Assembly (NCBI RefSeq): GCF_947179115.1 | Contig: NZ_CAMXCI010000001.1 | Location: forward strand, 744,001 to 808,000 | Reading direction: 5' to 3' | Origin: Commensalibacter papalotli | GTDB taxonomy: Bacteria; Pseudomonadota; Alphaproteobacteria; Acetobacterales; Acetobacteraceae | DNA: 64,000 bases | Shown here: positions 61,430-64,000 of the stretch, piece by piece | Layout: every line of letters begins with the position of its first letter | Position numbering within the stretch: position 1 is the first letter of the stretch | Made by a program: the position numbers and the translations under genes | The notes under the pieces: model-generated | Database searches by the model: none | What the model was told of the DNA's origin: nothing | The model's input: the letters and a program-made list of their open reading frames with translations, nothing else

Positions 61430-62404
61430 ATGACGCCTTTTAACAGCTCTCCTACTTCCCCCGCACAGCTTTTAACAGAAGATGGCTCTGCTGTTGCTTC
61501 ATCTTCATCCAATCAAAGCATCCTTATCGATGGTAATCAAAATAACTTTATGCAAGAAGTTTTGGATGGCAGTAACACTATTCCTGTTTTGGTTGATTTT
61601 TGGGCAGATTGGTGCAGTCCTTGCAAACAATTGACACCTGTTTTAGAAAAAGTCGTTACTGCTGCCAAAGGGCGAGTCAAATTAGTTAAACTGAATATTG
61701 ATGAAAACCAGGCTCTGGCACAACAGCTTGCACAAATTGGCCTACCCATTCAGTCTATTCCTTTGGTCGCCGCTTTTTGGCAAGGACAAATTGTTGATTT
61801 GTTTCAAGGTGTACAACCCGAAAGTGCTATTCAAAAATTCCTCGATCAAATTTTACAAACGGCTGGATCTGCCATGCCCAGTGCAGATTTCATCGAACAA
61901 GGCAAAGAATTCCTCGAAAATAACCAATATGAAGAAGCAATGGGAGCATATTCTCAAGCTTTGGAACTGGAACCTGAAAAACCAGAAGCTTGGGGCGGCA
62001 TGATTCGCTCTTTACTGGCTCATTCTGGCCCAGAAGCTGCCCAAGAGGTTATGGAGCAAGTTCCAGAAAACTTGCTAGAAAATCCCGAAATCACCCGAGC
62101 AAAAGCAGCGATTGATTTAGCTATCGAAGGTACAAAGGCACAAAGTGAACTCCAAACTTTTCTTGATAAAGTCGCCGTCAATCCCGATAATCATCAAGCG
62201 CGTTATGATTTGGCTACGGCTTATAATGCCGCCGGTAAACGCCAAGAGGCAGCTGATGAGCTGTTAGAGATTATCAAAAAAGACCGTACTTGGAATGATG
62301 AAGCTGCTAAAAAGCAGTTATTACGCTTGTTTGAAGCGTGGGGGCTAGATGATGAGGCCTCTTTAAATGCCAGAAGACGCTTATCAAGCATTCTTTTCTC
62401 TTAA
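61430..62404 (+). CDS. CnoX-like chaperedoxin (thioredoxin + TPR)
   Basis: Cytosolic protein joining a thioredoxin domain to TPR-like helices, as in CnoX/YbbN, which protects substrates from over-oxidation and hands them to chaperonins. 324 residues. The first about 35 are a Ser-rich leader. Trx domain: VLVDFWADWC62-S-P-C65-KQLTPVLEK, then QIGLPIQSIPLVAAFWQG with a cis-Pro region. TPR-like repeats follow from about 150 (FLENNQYEEAMGAYSQALELEPEKPEAWGGMI and NPDNHQARYDLATAYNAAGKRQEAADELLEII). The CxxC is intact, unlike E. coli CnoX, so redox activity is likely. Shares a direction with the Trm112-family gene 64 bp downstream. Confidence 0.9.
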   Translation: MTPFNSSPTSPAQLLTEDGSAVASSSSNQSILIDGNQNNFMQEVLDGSNTIPVLVDFWADWCSPCKQLTPVLEKVVTAAKGRVKLVKLNIDENQALAQQLAQIGLPIQSIPLVAAFWQGQIVDLFQGVQPESAIQKFLDQILQTAGSAMPSADFIEQGKEFLENNQYEEAMGAYSQALELEPEKPEAWGGMIRSLLAHSGPEAAQEVMEQVPENLLENPEITRAKAAIDLAIEGTKAQSELQTFLDKVAVNPDNHQARYDLATAYNAAGKRQEAADELLEIIKKDRTWNDEAAKKQLLRLFEAWGLDDEASLNARRRLSSILFS

Positions 62405-62467
62405 TTATCTCCTGAGCAGTTCTAAAGCTGCTCTTTAATTCTCATTTTTATCTATCGCAAGGTTTCC

Positions 62468-62683
62468 ATGACAGATCAATCTTCTTCCCCACCTCTTGAT
62501 CAACGCTTACTTTCAATTCTTGTATGCCCTTTAACCAAAGGGCCTTTAATTTATGACAGAGAAAAAAACGAACTGATCAGTTGCCAAGCCGCATTGGCAT
62601 ATCCTGTCAAAGAGGGTATTCCTGTTATGATTGTCGAGGAAGCCAGAGAATTAAATGAAGAAGAGTTACATTCTTATAAATAA
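62468..62683 (+). CDS. Trm112-family (UPF0434/YcaR-like) small protein
   Basis: A 71-residue zinc-ribbon-like protein. Typical elements: LLSILVCPLTKGPLIYDREKNELIS and AYPVKEGIPVMIVEEAREL. In bacteria such proteins may activate methyltransferases or assist LPS-enzyme partners; in E. coli the YcaR gene lies with lpxK and kdsB. Only one of the usual cysteines is kept near the N-terminus (LVCP), with another in ISC. A complete gene in its own right; role here uncertain. Downstream of the thioredoxin gene and convergent with the FUSC gene. Confidence 0.88.
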   Translation: MTDQSSSPPLDQRLLSILVCPLTKGPLIYDREKNELISCQAALAYPVKEGIPVMIVEEARELNEEELHSYK

Positions 62684-62689
62684 TGTTGA

Positions 62690-63730
62690 CTAGGAAGAAG
62701 CTCGTAACTTTTTTGAATACATAAAAACATCGTGCCCACGAACAAGATCTTGACATAAAGCTTCCAAAGTAAATTGTATTGTTGGTGGGCATCCCTTCTT
62801 CATTTCTGTTAAAATTGGCTCAATCATTCCTTCGAAACTGTCCTTTTGTTTTGAACAAAAAAACGGTTCTGTGTGCCCTGCTTGTTCTTCACATAAAATA
62901 ATAAAACGTTCAAAAATCTCGTTTAGTGCATTTTTAAGAATATCTCTGGTTTCATCAGGTAAACCTCGATGATATTCATCCATCGCTCTGGCAACAAAGA
63001 TAGTATCACTTTGTAAACGTCTCAAAATTGGATAAACCCTTACCAAAGTTGGATCTGAATGTTCCAGAGTATAATTAGGATGCTCTTTACGTGCCTCGGC
63101 AATTTCACTGACAACATCTCTTAATTCTGCAGTGACCTCATCATTCATTGATTCAACTTCTTCCCAAACAATATGAGAGGTGAGTACGGAATGTAACAAG
63201 ATATGTATTTTATCAAAAGCAACGCGCGCGTGAATAAAGGCACTACACCTTGCCTGAGGACGCAAAATCAAGTAGCTGGCAATCAAAGATGCAATAACAC
63301 CAACAATAATAGAGAATATACGGTCAAAGGGACGCTCAAACATTCCTCCCGGAGATGGAAATAAAAACACTACTGCAAGTGTTACAACACCCAGACGCAT
63401 AGAAGGCCGCCATGCAACCAAAGCCACCATCGGAATAATGACAATCGTAAAAACAATCAAAGAAGGCCATTGTGAATATTCTTGTAAAAGGATGGCTATT
63501 AACCCTGCCGCCCCACCAATCAAAGCACCAACAAGTTGATCTCGACTGGTCTGTAATGTCTGAACAATACGACTTTGTGTCACAATGACTGACGTTATTA
63601 ACGCCCAATAAGGTTCATGTAGCTTACAGACATAAGCAATTAAGCTAGATAAAGCAATTGACAACAGCAAGCGTAAACTCTGCTGTAAAGCAGAGTAAAT
63701 TTCATGCTTTTTTAGGCTTTGAAACACCAT
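62690..63730 (-). CDS. FUSC-family (aromatic acid exporter-like) membrane protein
   Basis: A 346-residue inner-membrane protein. About six helices lie in the first 155 residues (LLLSIALSSLIAYVC, YWALITSVIVTQS, LVGALIGGAAGLIAILL, LIVFTIVIIPMVALVAW, LGVVTLAVVFLFP, IIVGVIASLIASYLILRP), followed by a helical cytoplasmic tail. The FUSC/ArAE signature region TSRDQLVGALIGGAAG matches the T/SRxRxxGTxxG pattern. Relatives export aromatic carboxylic acids or fusaric acid; substrate unknown. It is a half-size form of the usual FUSC proteins. Convergent with the Trm112 gene. Confidence 0.85.
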   Translation of the reverse strand: MVFQSLKKHEIYSALQQSLRLLLSIALSSLIAYVCKLHEPYWALITSVIVTQSRIVQTLQTSRDQLVGALIGGAAGLIAILLQEYSQWPSLIVFTIVIIPMVALVAWRPSMRLGVVTLAVVFLFPSPGGMFERPFDRIFSIIVGVIASLIASYLILRPQARCSAFIHARVAFDKIHILLHSVLTSHIVWEEVESMNDEVTAELRDVVSEIAEARKEHPNYTLEHSDPTLVRVYPILRRLQSDTIFVARAMDEYHRGLPDETRDILKNALNEIFERFIILCEEQAGHTEPFFCSKQKDSFEGMIEPILTEMKKGCPPTIQFTLEALCQDLVRGHDVFMYSKKLRASS

Positions 63731-63782
63731 TTTTCACATTCATCGGATTAGTTTATACTTGATTCATTTCAAACAATTAGAA

Positions 63783-64000
63783 TCATTTTTTCTTATCATT
63801 TACAGGAACAGCAATCCAACGCAAAGCATCCCCACTTTGGATAAGCAATAGCATTCTAGGATTTTTAAGTGCTTTCTTTTTGCTTTCTTGTTTAAATAAG
63901 ATAATCTCTTTTTGTAATTCTGCAACCTGTGTAATATTACTTTTATTCGTGCCAACAATCACATCACCAACTTTGATATCTGCCGTATTTTTCCCTTTAC
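63783..64000 (-). CDS. HtrA/DegP-type serine protease, C-terminal PDZ fragment (window edge)
   Basis: The minus-strand frame is open from the window edge to TGA at 63783-63785, with no start inside the window. The 71 visible codons read as the last half of a PDZ domain: DIKVGDVIVGTNKSNI, then a helix (VAELQKEIILFKQ), and the closing strand RMLLLIQSGDALRWIAVPV. This is the C-terminal signature of Do-type periplasmic proteases, which degrade misfolded envelope proteins. The catalytic domain lies outside the window, so HtrA/DegP is the best assignment from the PDZ alone. Confidence 0.7.
   Translation of the reverse strand, partial: KGKNTADIKVGDVIVGTNKSNITQVAELQKEIILFKQESKKKALKNPRMLLLIQSGDALRWIAVPVNDKKK

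Noticed and set aside
1..64000. CRISPR arrays, insertion sequences or rRNA genes
   Set aside because: No regularly spaced repeats, transposase frames or rRNA sequence were seen on reading the window.

Overview
The window is a chromosomal segment of an AT-rich alphaproteobacterium. The best overall fit is an acetic acid bacterium (Acetobacteraceae) of the insect-gut Commensalibacter type. This is an inference from gene content and style: a very long SMC, a Hint_2-type protein, paired OprO/OprP-like porins, an alphaproteobacterial dsbA-smc junction, low GC and several decaying genes. No rRNA, CRISPR, integrase, transposase or phage gene was seen.

Layout. 1-5215: 3' part of pckA (gluconeogenesis), then the miaB-phoH-ybeY-corC RNA-maintenance operon. 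5260-7556: fructokinase, a small DUF486 membrane protein and a DsbA-like oxidoreductase. 7578-12633: smc, converging on a secreted PPC-domain protein. 12890-16085: two tandem porin paralogues. 16341-20141: a glycosyltransferase and an ABC importer pair without a binding protein. 20223-23559: a 994-residue phytase-like/Hint protein and a YciI protein. 23698-29025: cytochrome c maturation genes ccmC-D-E-F-G-H-I, including a 46-codon ccmD. 29736-30615: bfd and bfr, diverging from a probable Fur site. 30680-31422: remains of a short-chain dehydrogenase gene. 31679-40196: M16 peptidase, GT8-like glycosyltransferase, pyrD, a Pit phosphate transporter and cysG. 40299-49866: an envelope and secretome stretch with Grx2, ecotin, GT25, a large unknown protein, periplasmic asparaginase, three small secreted proteins and two acyltransferases. 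49998-54536: GldA, LysE, a secreted nuclease, a ruined secreted-protein gene and its intact downstream partner. 54601-60014: nifJ and metY. 60154-61211: two identical tRNA-Gly(GCC) genes flanking a pseudogene. 61430-64000: CnoX-like thioredoxin, a Trm112-family protein, an FUSC protein and the 3' end of an HtrA/DegP-type protease.

How the genes work together. Several sets serve the cell envelope and periplasm: porins, M16 peptidase, DsbA, Ccm, ecotin, nuclease and HtrA. Cytochrome c maturation with iron handling (bfd/bfr) and siroheme synthesis (cysG) points to active respiratory and sulfur metabolism, and metY would use the sulfide that siroheme-dependent sulfite reductase makes. NifJ adds an oxygen-sensitive route from pyruvate to acetyl-CoA, which suggests life at low oxygen. 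At least three pseudogenes show ongoing gene loss, as expected in a host-associated lineage. No clearly new multi-gene system was found. The most unusual items are the predicted self-cleaving phytase-like/Hint protein, the ecotin with an Arg reactive site beside small Cys-rich secreted paralogues, and the decayed secreted gene coupled to an intact cytosolic-looking partner.
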